This document shows, piece by piece, positions 9,129-19,258 of a DNA stretch of 54,503 nucleotides. The DNA is from Candidatus Bathyarchaeota archaeon (GTDB taxonomy: Archaea > Thermoproteota > Bathyarchaeia > Bathyarchaeales > DTEX01), in NCBI GenBank assembly GCA_018396655.1, contig JAGTQF010000006.1, positions 1-54,503 of the forward strand, written 5' to 3'. The notes beneath the pieces were generated by a model that had not been told where the DNA came from, searched no databases, and worked only from the letters and a program-made list of their open reading frames with translations. The position numbers and the translations under genes were made by a program. How positions within the stretch are numbered: position 1 is the first letter of the stretch; each line of letters begins with the position of its first letter.

Positions 9129-10311
9129 GAAATATATCACGCTCAAATCCGAGTTTGGAAGGATCTACGTTAGAGCTGATAGGCTGGAGGATTTGAGGCT
9201 CATTGATGCGATCATATTTGATTGTGATGGTGTCCTAATAGACATAAGAGGCTCCTATGACGCAGCCATATCGAAAACAGTTGCCCAACTCTTTCTCTGG
9301 TTGACTGGTTATAGAATCCCGGAGAATTTAGTCTCAGACGAAATAATCTTCCTCTTCAGAAGGAGCGGCGGATTCAACAATGACTGGGATATAGTGTATG
9401 GAGCCCTAATGTTCCTATTGTGCTGGATGCCGGAGAATGAACGCGAAAAGCTCGGCGGGATAATAAAGATGCTAGTGCATGAGAGGAACGCTGTAAAACG
9501 CCTATTGGCCGTTAGGGAGAAAACACATGCCTATACTAGAGAGTTTGATGACAAGTCTCTTGAGAAATTAACCTCCGAACTTAAGGATTTCACAAGCACC
9601 CTCGATGTAAGTGGACCATTATCGGTTGATAGGGCCATAATTGGCTCTGGAAGGGTTAAGAGGGAATTTTATGCTCTTCTCAGGGACTTTTTGATAGGCT
9701 CTGGAAGGGTTGGCGAAAACATAATTGCAACCGTATTTGAGGAGATTTTCTGCGGCCCAACCCTATTTGAGGAGATTTATGGCATTAAACCCGGAATTTA
9801 TCTCAGTCGGGGCATGATAGAGAATGGAGTCCCAATAATTAAGGGCGAAACCCTAAGCCGTCTCTCATCGATTTTAGGCGGAGCGAGGTTTGGTATAGCC
9901 TCGGGTAGCAGATTTAAGTCCGCAGGATATGTTCTGCGCGGCATTTTAGATTGGTTTAATCCAAAGGCCCAAATATTCTTGGATGATGTTGAGAGGGCTG
10001 AGGATGAATATGCGAAGAGGGGCTCTAGGGTTAACCTCAAGAAGCCTAACCCATACTCGCTTCTTGAGTCGGCTAGGGGCTTAGAGCCATTTAACCTCGC
10101 ACTATATGTTGGCGATTCTATAGAGGATGCCATCATGGTTAGGGAGGCTGCAAAATCGGACCCGCGATTCATCTTTGCCGGAGTATATGCGCATACAAGT
10201 GTAAGCGAAATCGTAGGCGAATTTCTTAAGTTTGGATGCGACCTTATAATTCCATCCGTCAACGATATTCCGGCAGTAATTGAGGCTGCCAAAGGAGGAG
10301 TCAGGGCGTGA
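9121..10311 (+). CDS. HAD-superfamily hydrolase in his operon; candidate histidinol-phosphate phosphatase
   Basis: IIFDCDGVLIDIRGSYD, GIASGSR, LYVGDSIEDAIM; embedded between hisC and hisB. Confidence 0.8.
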   Translation: MPEKYITLKSEFGRIYVRADRLEDLRLIDAIIFDCDGVLIDIRGSYDAAISKTVAQLFLWLTGYRIPENLVSDEIIFLFRRSGGFNNDWDIVYGALMFLLCWMPENEREKLGGIIKMLVHERNAVKRLLAVREKTHAYTREFDDKSLEKLTSELKDFTSTLDVSGPLSVDRAIIGSGRVKREFYALLRDFLIGSGRVGENIIATVFEEIFCGPTLFEEIYGIKPGIYLSRGMIENGVPIIKGETLSRLSSILGGARFGIASGSRFKSAGYVLRGILDWFNPKAQIFLDDVERAEDEYAKRGSRVNLKKPNPYSLLESARGLEPFNLALYVGDSIEDAIMVREAAKSDPRFIFAGVYAHTSVSEIVGEFLKFGCDLIIPSVNDIPAVIEAAKGGVRA

Positions 10312-10883
10312 GGGAGGCGGAATATTATCGAAAAACCTCCGAGACGGAGGTTAAGGTTAGAGTTAAGCTTGACGGCTCTGGAATGGCGGATATCCAAACT
10401 GGAATCTCCTTCCTAAATCATATGCTCAAATCCCTTTCAACCCACAGCCTAATCGACATATTTATTGAGGCTTCAGGCGACCTAAGCCACCACGTAGCCG
10501 AGGATGTCGCCATATGCTTGGGCGAGGCCATAAGGAGGGCGCTTGGTGATGTCGCTGGCATAAGAAGATTTGGCTACGCGATTGTTCCGATGGATTGCTC
10601 ACTTGCATTTGCAGCGGTAGACATATCAAACAGACCTTACTCAAAGATAGACCTGAAGATTGAGGGTAAGCGCATAGAAGATATGCCATGCGAGGACATC
10701 TATCACTTCCTAGAGACCCTAGCGAACTCTCTTAGGGCAAACATACACGTTTGGGTGGAATATGGCTTAAATGACCACCATAAGGTTGAGGCTTCTTTTA
10801 AGGCTCTAGCACTATCGCTTAGGCAAGCCCTCTCTCTAGACCCATTAAGAAGTGGTGTAGCAAGCTCTAAGGGGGTTTTATAA
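10308..10883 (+). CDS. hisB: Imidazoleglycerol-phosphate dehydratase
   Basis: GISFLNHMLKSLSTHS, GDLSHHVAEDVAICLGEA. Confidence 0.97.
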   Translation: MREAEYYRKTSETEVKVRVKLDGSGMADIQTGISFLNHMLKSLSTHSLIDIFIEASGDLSHHVAEDVAICLGEAIRRALGDVAGIRRFGYAIVPMDCSLAFAAVDISNRPYSKIDLKIEGKRIEDMPCEDIYHFLETLANSLRANIHVWVEYGLNDHHKVEASFKALALSLRQALSLDPLRSGVASSKGVL

Positions 10884-11491
10884 TGCCGAAAGCATTAATA
10901 ATAAATTACGGTATCGGAAACCTCTTCAGCATAAAATGTTCTCTGGAGAGGGCGGGCTTCAGCACGAATATATGCTCAGATGCCTCGCAAGAGCTTGAGG
11001 AAGCCGATGCGATAATTCTCCCAGGCGTCGGCAACTTTAAGGCTGGAGCTGAAAACCTACTGGGAATCAGGGATAGATTGGTGGAGTTAATTCTGGGCGG
11101 TAGACCGGTTTTAGGCATATGCTTAGGCATGCAGCTATTCTTTGAAGAGAGTGAGGAGAGCCCGGGTAGAGGGCTGAGTATATTGAGCGGTAAAGTCGTT
11201 AGGTTACCTCCTAATGTTAGGGTTCCACATATGGGCTGGAACAACCTAGAGGTGCTCAGCCCATCTGAGATTTTAGAGGGGATAAGCACAGCCGACTACT
11301 TCTATTTCGCCCACAGCTACTACGCTATTCCACAAAAAAGGAATGTTATCTCTGCCGAAACAATGTATGGTGTTAAGTTCGCATCTGTCATAGTGGAGAA
11401 GAACATTTTTGGCGTCCAATTTCACCCTGAGAAGTCTGGGAGACCTGGCGAGAGAATAATTGAGAACTTTATGAGGATAGTTAAGCGATAA
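10883..11491 (+). CDS. hisH: Imidazole glycerol phosphate synthase subunit HisH
   Basis: GICLGMQLFFEESEE, FHPEKSG. Confidence 0.97.
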   Translation: MPKALIINYGIGNLFSIKCSLERAGFSTNICSDASQELEEADAIILPGVGNFKAGAENLLGIRDRLVELILGGRPVLGICLGMQLFFEESEESPGRGLSILSGKVVRLPPNVRVPHMGWNNLEVLSPSEILEGISTADYFYFAHSYYAIPQKRNVISAETMYGVKFASVIVEKNIFGVQFHPEKSGRPGERIIENFMRIVKR

Positions 11492-11517
11492 AATGATTTT
11501 CGAGGTGAGTAAGTGGA

Positions 11518-12246
11518 TTGCTTATCATACCGGCCGTTGACATAATGGGCGGTAAGGTTGTTAGGCTTATGAGAGGTGACCCGAGGGAGATGAAATCCTA
11601 CGCATACCTAGGTAACCCGGTTGAGCTAGCTAGGAGATGGGAATCTGAGGGTGCGCATCTTATTCACGTTGTAGACCTAGATGCAGCCCTAGGCTTAGGC
11701 AACAACATAAACATCATAAGGATAATAACCCGCTCAGTGGGCATACCAGTCCAGGTTGGCGGCGGAATAAGGAGCATCGAGCGGGCGCGCCAAATAATTG
11801 ATGCTGGGGCTGCGAGAATAGTACTCGGCTCACTAGCCTTCAGGAGCGTGGAGTCTCTCAAATCCCTTTTAGAGGAGTTTGGGAGTGAACGGGTGGCTGT
11901 CGCACTAGACCATTTAGATGGCAGGGTTATGATTAACGGCTGGAGGCAGCTGGCTCACAAAACACTTAGGGAGGCTGCTGAATTCTTCACATCTGTTGGG
12001 GTGAAATATTTTCTCATAACATCAATAGAGCATGATGGCATGTTGACCGGGCCCGACGTAGAGAACCTATCTAAAATCATGGATTTGGACGTTAAGGTTA
12101 TTGCTTCAGGCGGCATAAGAAGCCTAAACGATATAACTCTTCTGAGGGACATCGGGGTTTATGGCGTCATTATCGGTAGAGCACTATATGAGGGTATTCT
12201 CACCTTCAGGGAAGCCTTAAAAGCGTCATTGGAGCAGAGAAAATAG
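11518..12246 (+). CDS. hisA: ProFAR isomerase HisA (TTG start)
   Basis: IIPAVDIMGGKVVRL, QVGGGIRS, ASGGIRS. Confidence 0.97.
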   Translation: MLIIPAVDIMGGKVVRLMRGDPREMKSYAYLGNPVELARRWESEGAHLIHVVDLDAALGLGNNINIIRIITRSVGIPVQVGGGIRSIERARQIIDAGAARIVLGSLAFRSVESLKSLLEEFGSERVAVALDHLDGRVMINGWRQLAHKTLREAAEFFTSVGVKYFLITSIEHDGMLTGPDVENLSKIMDLDVKVIASGGIRSLNDITLLRDIGVYGVIIGRALYEGILTFREALKASLEQRK

Positions 12247-12278
12247 TTGTGCAAGGGGAAGGGGAGTAGGTTGAGAGG

Positions 12279-13082
12279 ATGGTTTTAGTGAAGCGCGTAA
12301 TACCATGCCTAGATGTTGACCATGGTAGAGTCGTTAAGGGGATAAATTTTGTCGGCCTGAGGGATGCTGGAGACCCGGTTGAGCTCGCTAGGCGTTATTC
12401 TGATGAAGGCGCCGATGAGCTGGTCTTCCTAGATATAACTGCCTCGGCTGAGAAGAGAAGCATACTTAAGGATGTTGTTAGGGCTGTTGCAGCCGAAATA
12501 AATATACCATTTACCGTCGGCGGTGGAATAAGAAGCGTTGATGATGCAAGCCTAATTTTATGTAATGGAGCCGATAAGGTATCAATTAACACGGCGGCTG
12601 TTGAGAGACCAGAACTCATTAGGGAAATTGCCGAGAAATTCGGCTCACAATGCGTCGTCCTAGCAATAGACGCTAAGAGAAGATATGAGTGGAGGTCGGA
12701 TAGAATCATCGTGGATACCGCTGAGGGGCCATGCTGGTTTGAGGTTTACACCTATGGTGGGCGTAAGCCGACCGGCATAGATGCTCTCGAGTGGGCTGTT
12801 AGAGGGGCTGAGCTGGGAGCCGGAGAAATACTATTAACATCCATGGATAGGGATGGAACCGAAAGCGGATACGACATTGAACTTACTAGAAGCATCGTTG
12901 AGCGCGTTAACATACCCGTTATAGCAAGCGGCGGAGCAGGCAAACCCGAGCATTTCCTGGAGGCCTTCACTATTAGTAGGGCTGATGCAGCCCTTGCAGC
13001 ATCAGTATTCCATTACAGTAAGTATCCCATACCAATTGTCAAACGCTTTCTATATGAGAGGGGTGTGCCAGTTAGGCTTTGA
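12279..13082 (+). CDS. hisF: Imidazole glycerol phosphate synthase subunit HisF
   Basis: [30 protein letters not shown]. Confidence 0.98.
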   Translation: MVLVKRVIPCLDVDHGRVVKGINFVGLRDAGDPVELARRYSDEGADELVFLDITASAEKRSILKDVVRAVAAEINIPFTVGGGIRSVDDASLILCNGADKVSINTAAVERPELIREIAEKFGSQCVVLAIDAKRRYEWRSDRIIVDTAEGPCWFEVYTYGGRKPTGIDALEWAVRGAELGAGEILLTSMDRDGTESGYDIELTRSIVERVNIPVIASGGAGKPEHFLEAFTISRADAALAASVFHYSKYPIPIVKRFLYERGVPVRL

Positions 13083-13435
13083 AGAATCTGAAAATCGTCA
13101 GCATGGATGACTTAGACTTTGAGAAGTGCGGTGGGCTTTTACCAGTAGTAGTTCAAGACTACGAGACAGGGAAGGTTTTAACTTTAGCCTACGCAAATAG
13201 AGAGGCAATAGAAAAGACCATTAAGACCGGCTACGCGCACTTCTTTAGGCGCTCACATGGCAGGGTTATGATGAAGGGTGAGACATCGGGGAACATCCAA
13301 GAGGTTGTTGACATACTTGTTGACTGCGACCATGATGCACTGCTATACCTAGTGAAGCCTAGGGGCCCAGCATGCCACCTAGGTGAGGAAACATGCTTTC
13401 ACAATAAGCTGGAAATGAAAAGACGAGAGGGATGA
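13079..13435 (+). CDS. hisI: Phosphoribosyl-AMP cyclohydrolase
   Basis: [34 protein letters not shown]. Confidence 0.95.
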   Translation: MKNLKIVSMDDLDFEKCGGLLPVVVQDYETGKVLTLAYANREAIEKTIKTGYAHFFRRSHGRVMMKGETSGNIQEVVDILVDCDHDALLYLVKPRGPACHLGEETCFHNKLEMKRREG

Positions 13436-13448
13436 GAGTAGGCTGCTT

Positions 13449-14735
13449 CTACGCGCGCGAATATATGTGCTTGTCAGCAAAGTCCATGTATCTTTCCCAA
13501 TCATATTCTGTTATTCCATGCCCACCTGAGCGGATATGATAGCCTATCCTCCCCATGACTGGACTGTTTAGGGGAGGCATCTCATCAGCCGGAAGGCCCT
13601 CCGTGCCAAGCAGCTTATAGACTGGGTCGGCGGCTTTGGCTGCGAGGAACTCGCCCCTTGGGTCACACCATAAGTCCTCGTCTGCACTAGCAATGTAGAC
13701 GGGTCGTGGTGCAATTAGCGCAATCAACATATGCTGGTCTACTGGCAGGGCATCCTCGTTGTCATTATACTTCTTGAAGTTTTCGCAGAACCAGTGGGGG
13801 AAAGCATCGTTTATCATCTTTACGGTTTCCCCAAATCTCCTACGGCTTAGGGCGGCTCCCCCACAGCCAGATGTGTTTGATATCACCATGAAGAAGCGCT
13901 CATCTTGGGCGCCCGCCCAGAGGGCAGTCTTACCCAGCCTCGAAACACCTAACAAGATAACATGTCTCGAATCGATATCCCCATCAATTTCAAGATAATC
14001 CATTATCCTACTCAAACCCCAAGCCCATGCGCCAATAGACCCCCAGGCATCCGGCGGCCGCCTCTCGCCGAAAAGCCTATCGAAAACTCCGTGAACACCA
14101 TTCTTAAATCCGTCGTGGAAGTCCGGGTCTATATCATTGTAGCATGCCGTTGCAAAGCCGTATCCTCTTGACAAAATCTTGTTTAAGGGTGTTGAGCGGT
14201 CCCAGCCGCGGGATTCCTCACTTAAAAAGAACTCACCCCTAGGCATGAAAACCGGTCTACTCTTAATCCTTATGTGCGGGTCTGGATTAATTGTGTGATT
14301 GCCCCAGAAGTTTAGCATGAGGAAGATGGGTGGAGGCTGAGGCTTCTTTGGTAGGTAGATGAGTAGGTCTATGCTCGGCTCATCACTCTTAGTAAGTCTT
14401 ATTGATACCTGCTTTCTTATCGCCCTCCCATTCAATGCGTTCTCTTCATAATCGAAGGTTTCAAAGGCTATGTCAGCCGGCCTATCTAGTGGCGCCCGGC
14501 CATAAACATATGTGCGGAATAATTCGAGAATCTCCGGTCTCCGCTTATCCCTCCATTTCTCTGGAGAATCTACTCGAGAGCCATCTAGGCAGACTAGTGG
14601 GTCGGGGAGAATATAGGATGGAACCCTCGTCTCGTCATATATAACTCCGGGCCGTAGCTCACTGAGTCTCCTAACTAAATCGGGATTTGCACTCCAACCA
14701 GTTGGGGCACACATATGCCGCAGATAATCCAGCAT
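13449..14735 (-). CDS. CE15-like glucuronoyl esterase / alpha-beta hydrolase
   Basis: LGVSRLGKTALWAGAQDERF, NTSGCGGAALSRRRFGETVKMINDAFPHWFCENFKKY, LPVDQHMLIALIAPRPVYIASA. Confidence 0.8.
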   Translation of the reverse strand: MLDYLRHMCAPTGWSANPDLVRRLSELRPGVIYDETRVPSYILPDPLVCLDGSRVDSPEKWRDKRRPEILELFRTYVYGRAPLDRPADIAFETFDYEENALNGRAIRKQVSIRLTKSDEPSIDLLIYLPKKPQPPPIFLMLNFWGNHTINPDPHIRIKSRPVFMPRGEFFLSEESRGWDRSTPLNKILSRGYGFATACYNDIDPDFHDGFKNGVHGVFDRLFGERRPPDAWGSIGAWAWGLSRIMDYLEIDGDIDSRHVILLGVSRLGKTALWAGAQDERFFMVISNTSGCGGAALSRRRFGETVKMINDAFPHWFCENFKKYNDNEDALPVDQHMLIALIAPRPVYIASADEDLWCDPRGEFLAAKAADPVYKLLGTEGLPADEMPPLNSPVMGRIGYHIRSGGHGITEYDWERYMDFADKHIYSRA

Positions 14736-14813
14736 CCATATTTAAGTCTTTAACGAAGTTAATGGAGTTAGGTGTTTAGACTGGTAGACGCCCTAATGTG
14801 CCTGTTGGATTAG

Positions 14814-15743
14814 TTAGGGCCTTAATGTTTTGGTGAGCTTGCAGAAGTGGCATGGCATTCCTTCCAGTGATGTTGGCATGCCGCATGAGGGGCATTCGTA
14901 GATTTTGATTTCATGTTTGCTCAGTGCTATTTCAAGGTTTGGTAGTATCCTCTTGAAGTGGGAGTTCATTAGGGAGTGCTTGAAGTTTGGTATCTTCTCG
15001 GCTATCATGTTTAGTAGCTCTTTTCTCCTCTGCATTCTTGAACCCCTGGAGAATTGGCACTCAATAGTTCTAGTTGGCAAACCCCTATACTCGGCATAGA
15101 GGAGACACTCAAAATCGGTTAGTCCTATAAGTGGCTTTATTTTTGGCACAAACTTCGGATGGGTTCTCGGCAGATAGGGCTTAAGCCTTAACATAGCCTC
15201 TACGTTACCCTCCAAATAAAAATTAAATAGGGTCTCAACGGTATCATCCAGATTATGCCCAGTTGCAATCTTAGTTAAGCCCAGGTCATACGCAATCTTA
15301 TTGAATAAATAGCGTTTAATGGTTCCGCATGCCGAGCATATCTTTCTTCCATAAATTGTCTGCTTAAAATCCCCTATTTTAAAGCCCATCTCCCTTTCTA
15401 AGCTGTAGACGATAAGCTCCCTATCCAGCATTTTAGCGAGGGTCTCAACCTTCTCTAAGCAGTGCTGGGAGTATTCGGGAACACCTAAATCTATGTAGAT
15501 TAGCGCCACATCGATTTTCTCAAAGAGGGAGTTTAGAATATACGCTAGGCTTGAACTATCCTTTCCACCTGAAACTGCAACGCCTATCCTATCGTCTTTT
15601 GAGAGCATCTTATAGGCGTCAATCGTATGCTTAACCTTCCTCTCGGTTAACAGTAGGAAGCAGCTTGGGCATAGGTTGAGGTTTGAGTGGGCTAGGTAAA
15701 CTTCGGCGTTATTCGTCTTGCATCTCTTGCATTTCACCGCCAT
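14814..15743 (-). CDS. TtuA/NcsA-family tRNA 2-thiolation protein
   Basis: AVSGGKDSSSLAY PP-loop, N- and C-terminal zinc CXXC pairs, CSACGTIKR. Confidence 0.85.
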   Translation of the reverse strand: MAVKCKRCKTNNAEVYLAHSNLNLCPSCFLLLTERKVKHTIDAYKMLSKDDRIGVAVSGGKDSSSLAYILNSLFEKIDVALIYIDLGVPEYSQHCLEKVETLAKMLDRELIVYSLEREMGFKIGDFKQTIYGRKICSACGTIKRYLFNKIAYDLGLTKIATGHNLDDTVETLFNFYLEGNVEAMLRLKPYLPRTHPKFVPKIKPLIGLTDFECLLYAEYRGLPTRTIECQFSRGSRMQRRKELLNMIAEKIPNFKHSLMNSHFKRILPNLEIALSKHEIKIYECPSCGMPTSLEGMPCHFCKLTKTLRP

Positions 15744-15938
15744 TTAAGAGCCCTCATAAGCATGCTATTTTTGGAGGTTAAATATGCTTCTTTAAAAATG
15801 CTCACTTGACTAATCTATACTTTTCGTAACTACTCTTCTTTCAGAAGAATAAAATATGTATTTGAACGAGATTGTATCTGAATCCCAGCTATAGATGAAG
15901 AAGAATAGAGGTTTAGTATGGGGTGAATATAGAGGGCC

Positions 15939-16835
15939 ATGACTCACGTCCTCGGAGAATATAAGAGGATTACTAGTAGGAGGCAGAGTAGGAGTGAATT
16001 AGGAAGGATTCTTGAGAATGAGGAGGCTGCGAGGGTCTTCAATAGGATTGAGGAGACCCTAATGAAGCTTGGGCTCTCAAGGAATGAGGCAAGGGTCTAT
16101 GTTTTCCTTGCGAGAAAGAAGGAGGCTAAAGCCAGCGAGATATCGACGGCCCTGCTACTCAATAGAACCGAAACCTACAGAATATTGATGAATCTTCAGA
16201 AGATGGGTTTAATCTCAACGGTTTTTGAGAAGCCATTAAAGTTTATCGCCCTACCCCTAGAGAAGTCGCTCAACCTACTTATAGAGACAAAAAAATTGAG
16301 TATAAGCGCCCTTGAGATTGAGAAGGAGAAGATAATTGAGAGTTGGCGTTCGCTTCCCAAGAATGAGATTCCAGTACCTAGGAGGGAGATTTTTCAGGTT
16401 CTTGAGGGCTATGAGCACATAAATCTGAAGGTTAAGGATATGATTGAGGATGTCGATAGCGAGATTTATATCTGCGCATCAGAGGATTGTTTAGGCAGAT
16501 TTTATTATGCCGGGCTCCTAGACGCCGTTGAGGAGAATGCTAGGAGGGGAGTTAGGGTTATGTTTCTGGCAAAGAAGTCTCCAAAGAACATCTTCTTCAT
16601 GAGGGACTTGAAGAGGAGCGATATTAGATATTTGCAGTCTGAGCTTGAAGAGACACCATTCTTTATAATAGCGGATAATGAGGAGATGCTCCTATTCCTC
16701 GATTCCATCATGGAAGAGAATAGGCTAGGTAAGCCTATAGCCCTCTACACGAACTGCACTGTTCTAATAAAGGCCCTCCACAAACTATTTATGACCCTCT
16801 GGGATAATTCTGCTGGTTCGGAAAAAAGTATCTGA
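15939..16835 (+). CDS. TrmB-family transcriptional regulator
   Basis: N-terminal HTH (LGLSRNEARVYVFLARKKEAKASEIS), C-terminal TrmB-like effector region. Confidence 0.75.
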   Translation: MTHVLGEYKRITSRRQSRSELGRILENEEAARVFNRIEETLMKLGLSRNEARVYVFLARKKEAKASEISTALLLNRTETYRILMNLQKMGLISTVFEKPLKFIALPLEKSLNLLIETKKLSISALEIEKEKIIESWRSLPKNEIPVPRREIFQVLEGYEHINLKVKDMIEDVDSEIYICASEDCLGRFYYAGLLDAVEENARRGVRVMFLAKKSPKNIFFMRDLKRSDIRYLQSELEETPFFIIADNEEMLLFLDSIMEENRLGKPIALYTNCTVLIKALHKLFMTLWDNSAGSEKSI

Positions 16836-16914
16836 TAGCCTTTTTTTAGAGAGAGGCGTTGTATGAGCATGAGACATAAAAAGGCTCTTTTATAATCTGG
16901 ACTAACTAGAATGC

Positions 16915-17172
16915 ATGAAGCGGAGAAGGTCAACGCTGGAAATATACATAGATATTCTGAAGAAGGTTAGTTTGGGTGTGAGTAAACCGACAAATCTCAT
17001 GTATAAAACTAACCTCTCATGGCTTTCACTGAATAGAGCCCTAAACTCACTGGTATCCCAGGGGCTAATTATCGTCGTTGAAAGGGATGGAAAGAGATTT
17101 TATAAGATTACTGAGAACGGTAGGAGGGTTCTTGAGCAGCTCGAGAGGGCCAGAAAGCTACTGCTCACCTAA
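16915..17172 (+). CDS. Small winged-helix regulator
   Basis: 85 aa wHTH; paralogous to the next gene (KPTNLMYKTNLSW / LVSQGLI / YKITENGRRVLE). Confidence 0.7.
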   Translation: MKRRRSTLEIYIDILKKVSLGVSKPTNLMYKTNLSWLSLNRALNSLVSQGLIIVVERDGKRFYKITENGRRVLEQLERARKLLLT

Positions 17173-17248
17173 GGGCTAAACCTGTAACTAGAAAGCCGCC
17201 GAGCTCGGTTACACAATTTTCATAAGGAGGGGTTGTGAGAGAAAGTGT

Positions 17249-17557
17249 TTGGGAGGGGCGCCCTCTATGGTTAGAAAGAGGTCGAAGATGGAGTTATATC
17301 TCGACGTTTTGAGGGCGATAAGCAGGGGTGTTGATAAGCCCACAAACATAATGTATAAGTGCAATCTTTCATGGGCCAATTCCAGGGAGATTTTGAGCTC
17401 GCTTGTTGAGCAAGGTCTTATCACCGTCACCGAGAATGAGAATCGCAGGACTTATAGGATAACTGAGAGGGGGCGTGAAGTTTTAGAATACTTCAATAGG
17501 GCCCAAGACCTTCTTATGATTCATAGGAAGAGGAGAAACCCGCATCTTCTCAGATGA
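17249..17557 (+). CDS. Small winged-helix regulator, tandem paralog
   Basis: KPTNIMYKCNLSW / LVEQGLI / YRITERGREVLE. Confidence 0.7.
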   Translation: MGGAPSMVRKRSKMELYLDVLRAISRGVDKPTNIMYKCNLSWANSREILSSLVEQGLITVTENENRRTYRITERGREVLEYFNRAQDLLMIHRKRRNPHLLR

Positions 17558-17568
17558 CCTTGCTAATC

Positions 17569-18579
17569 CTATACAATTTTTATTCTTTTTCCAATACCCC
17601 TCTCCAGAGCCCTTTGATAGGCTAGGTTGGCTGTTACAGCATCCTGTATAGCCAGTCCAGTTGAAGTGAAGACGGTTATCTCCTCATCGCTTGTTCTTCC
17701 GGGCTTTCTACCAGCAACTATATCGCCCAGCTCAGCCCATATATCTCTCTCGGAAATTATTCCCATCTTTAATGGCACATTTATTTCGCCACTGTGTATT
17801 GCTTGTTCCCAATCATCAACGACTATCTTAGCCCTCTTCAGTATTGATGGGTCGAGTTCTTCTTTGCCAGGTGCGTCGGCGCCTATACAGTTAAAGTGTG
17901 CTCCGGGCTTAATCCACTCATCCATTACAAGCGGGCTTCTGGATGGTGTTGTCGTCACGATTATATCTGCGCCTCTAACTGTTTCCTCAATACTTTCGAG
18001 GGTGACTATCCGGCATAGGTGCCCATATTTCGCCCCCATCTCGCCCCTAAACTCCATCCTAGTTTTCTCGCTTCTGCTCCAGACTCTAACCTCATCTAGC
18101 GAGCCGAAGACCTCTAGAAGCGCCATTAACTGCGTTCTCGCCTGAGCTCCGGCCCCAACCAGCCCCACAATTTTAGAGTCTTTTCTCGCAAGGTATTTTG
18201 CTGCTATGCCTCCGGCCGCTCCGGTTCGCATATCTGTTATTGTTGTTCCGCCCATTATCGCTATTGGGAAGCCGCTTCTTGGGTCTATGAGGATTATTGT
18301 GGCCATAACTGTTGGTAGAGAATGCTTCTCCCTATTGTCTGGATGGACGTTTACGACCTTGACCGCCGCTACATCAAGCTCCTCTAGATAGGATGGCATG
18401 GCCCTTAAGTCTCCATTATATCTGCTGAATGAGAGGTAGATTTTTTGGGGCATTTGAACCCTACCTAGACCTTTCTCCCTAAAAGCCAGCTCAACGGCGT
18501 CTATGACGTCCCGCATAGAAATAAGCTCTCTAACCTCCTCATCGCTTAAGATGAGGGTCTCCAAACTATACTCACCCAC
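17569..18579 (-). CDS. Ornithine cyclodeaminase / alanine dehydrogenase family
   Basis: GGTTITDMRTGAAGGIAAKYLARKDSKIVGLVGAGAQARTQL. Confidence 0.88.
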   Translation of the reverse strand: MGEYSLETLILSDEEVRELISMRDVIDAVELAFREKGLGRVQMPQKIYLSFSRYNGDLRAMPSYLEELDVAAVKVVNVHPDNREKHSLPTVMATIILIDPRSGFPIAIMGGTTITDMRTGAAGGIAAKYLARKDSKIVGLVGAGAQARTQLMALLEVFGSLDEVRVWSRSEKTRMEFRGEMGAKYGHLCRIVTLESIEETVRGADIIVTTTPSRSPLVMDEWIKPGAHFNCIGADAPGKEELDPSILKRAKIVVDDWEQAIHSGEINVPLKMGIISERDIWAELGDIVAGRKPGRTSDEEITVFTSTGLAIQDAVTANLAYQRALERGIGKRIKIV

Positions 18580-18644
18580 AATCCGCTAAACATGAAATAA
18601 TGTTGAAGGGGAAAATAATGCTTTACAGAAGAGGGGAGAATTTT

Positions 18645-18923
18645 TTAGCCGACTATTTTAACTGTGCTTCCAAGAGCTTGACCTGGAAGCCCCCTCCTAA
18701 ATCTAGCCCTGACCAAGCCTTTATTTCCATGTGGTGCGACTATTACGCCGATAATGGTATTATTCTTTCCATCGGACCAAGCAATCCTACGCCCAATAAG
18801 TTGGCTAGCGTCACTCCTAGATTTAATGTTCGGAAACTGTATTAGGCATTCTCTGGGCCTCTGACTTCTAGGACCAAGCCTGTAATTTACCACGATGCCC
18901 CTAACATCAAGCGGCGTGGCCAA
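18645..18923 (-). CDS. Ribosomal protein eL33 (L35Ae)
   Basis: IIGVIVAPHGNKGLVRARFRRGLPGQALG. Confidence 0.9.
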   Translation of the reverse strand: MATPLDVRGIVVNYRLGPRSQRPRECLIQFPNIKSRSDASQLIGRRIAWSDGKNNTIIGVIVAPHGNKGLVRARFRRGLPGQALGSTVKIVG

Positions 18924-19029
18924 TACGGGTCCCTCCCAGCTTAATCCGACCGGTGCTGGAAGACGTCAGAGTAATAAAAATAGAGCCAATATTTATCCTT
19001 TCACATAAAAGTGGAATTTAACTCCAAAG

Positions 19030-19175
19030 GAAAAACCAGCACATATCATAAAAATTTCCACTAGACTTCGGTGGAAGGACATACTCTGGATGCAAATCTG
19101 CAACCACCGAAACGGTATCACAAAACTTAAATACAAAAACAGCCCAAAAAATAAAACAGAGCAAGAAAAACCTCG
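19030..19175 (+). promoter_or_regulatory. CRISPR leader B (homologous to leader A, inverted)
   Basis: Shares GCAACCACCGAAAC..AAAACTTAAATAC..GAGCAAGAAAAACxCTCG and TTCCACT..GGTGGAA with leader A. Confidence 0.65.
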
Positions 19176-19198
19176 GAATCTCAAAAAGAGAATTGAAA
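19176..19198 (+). repeat. Solitary CRISPR repeat (no spacer), inverted twin of the array at 190-473
   Basis: GAATCTCAAAAAGAGAATTGAAA(G), exact match to the array repeat. Confidence 0.9.
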
Positions 19199-19258
19199 GT
19201 TTATATGCTGGTTTTATGAATCACCAGAGAGTTTGTGAGCCCCTCATTCTCTATATTA

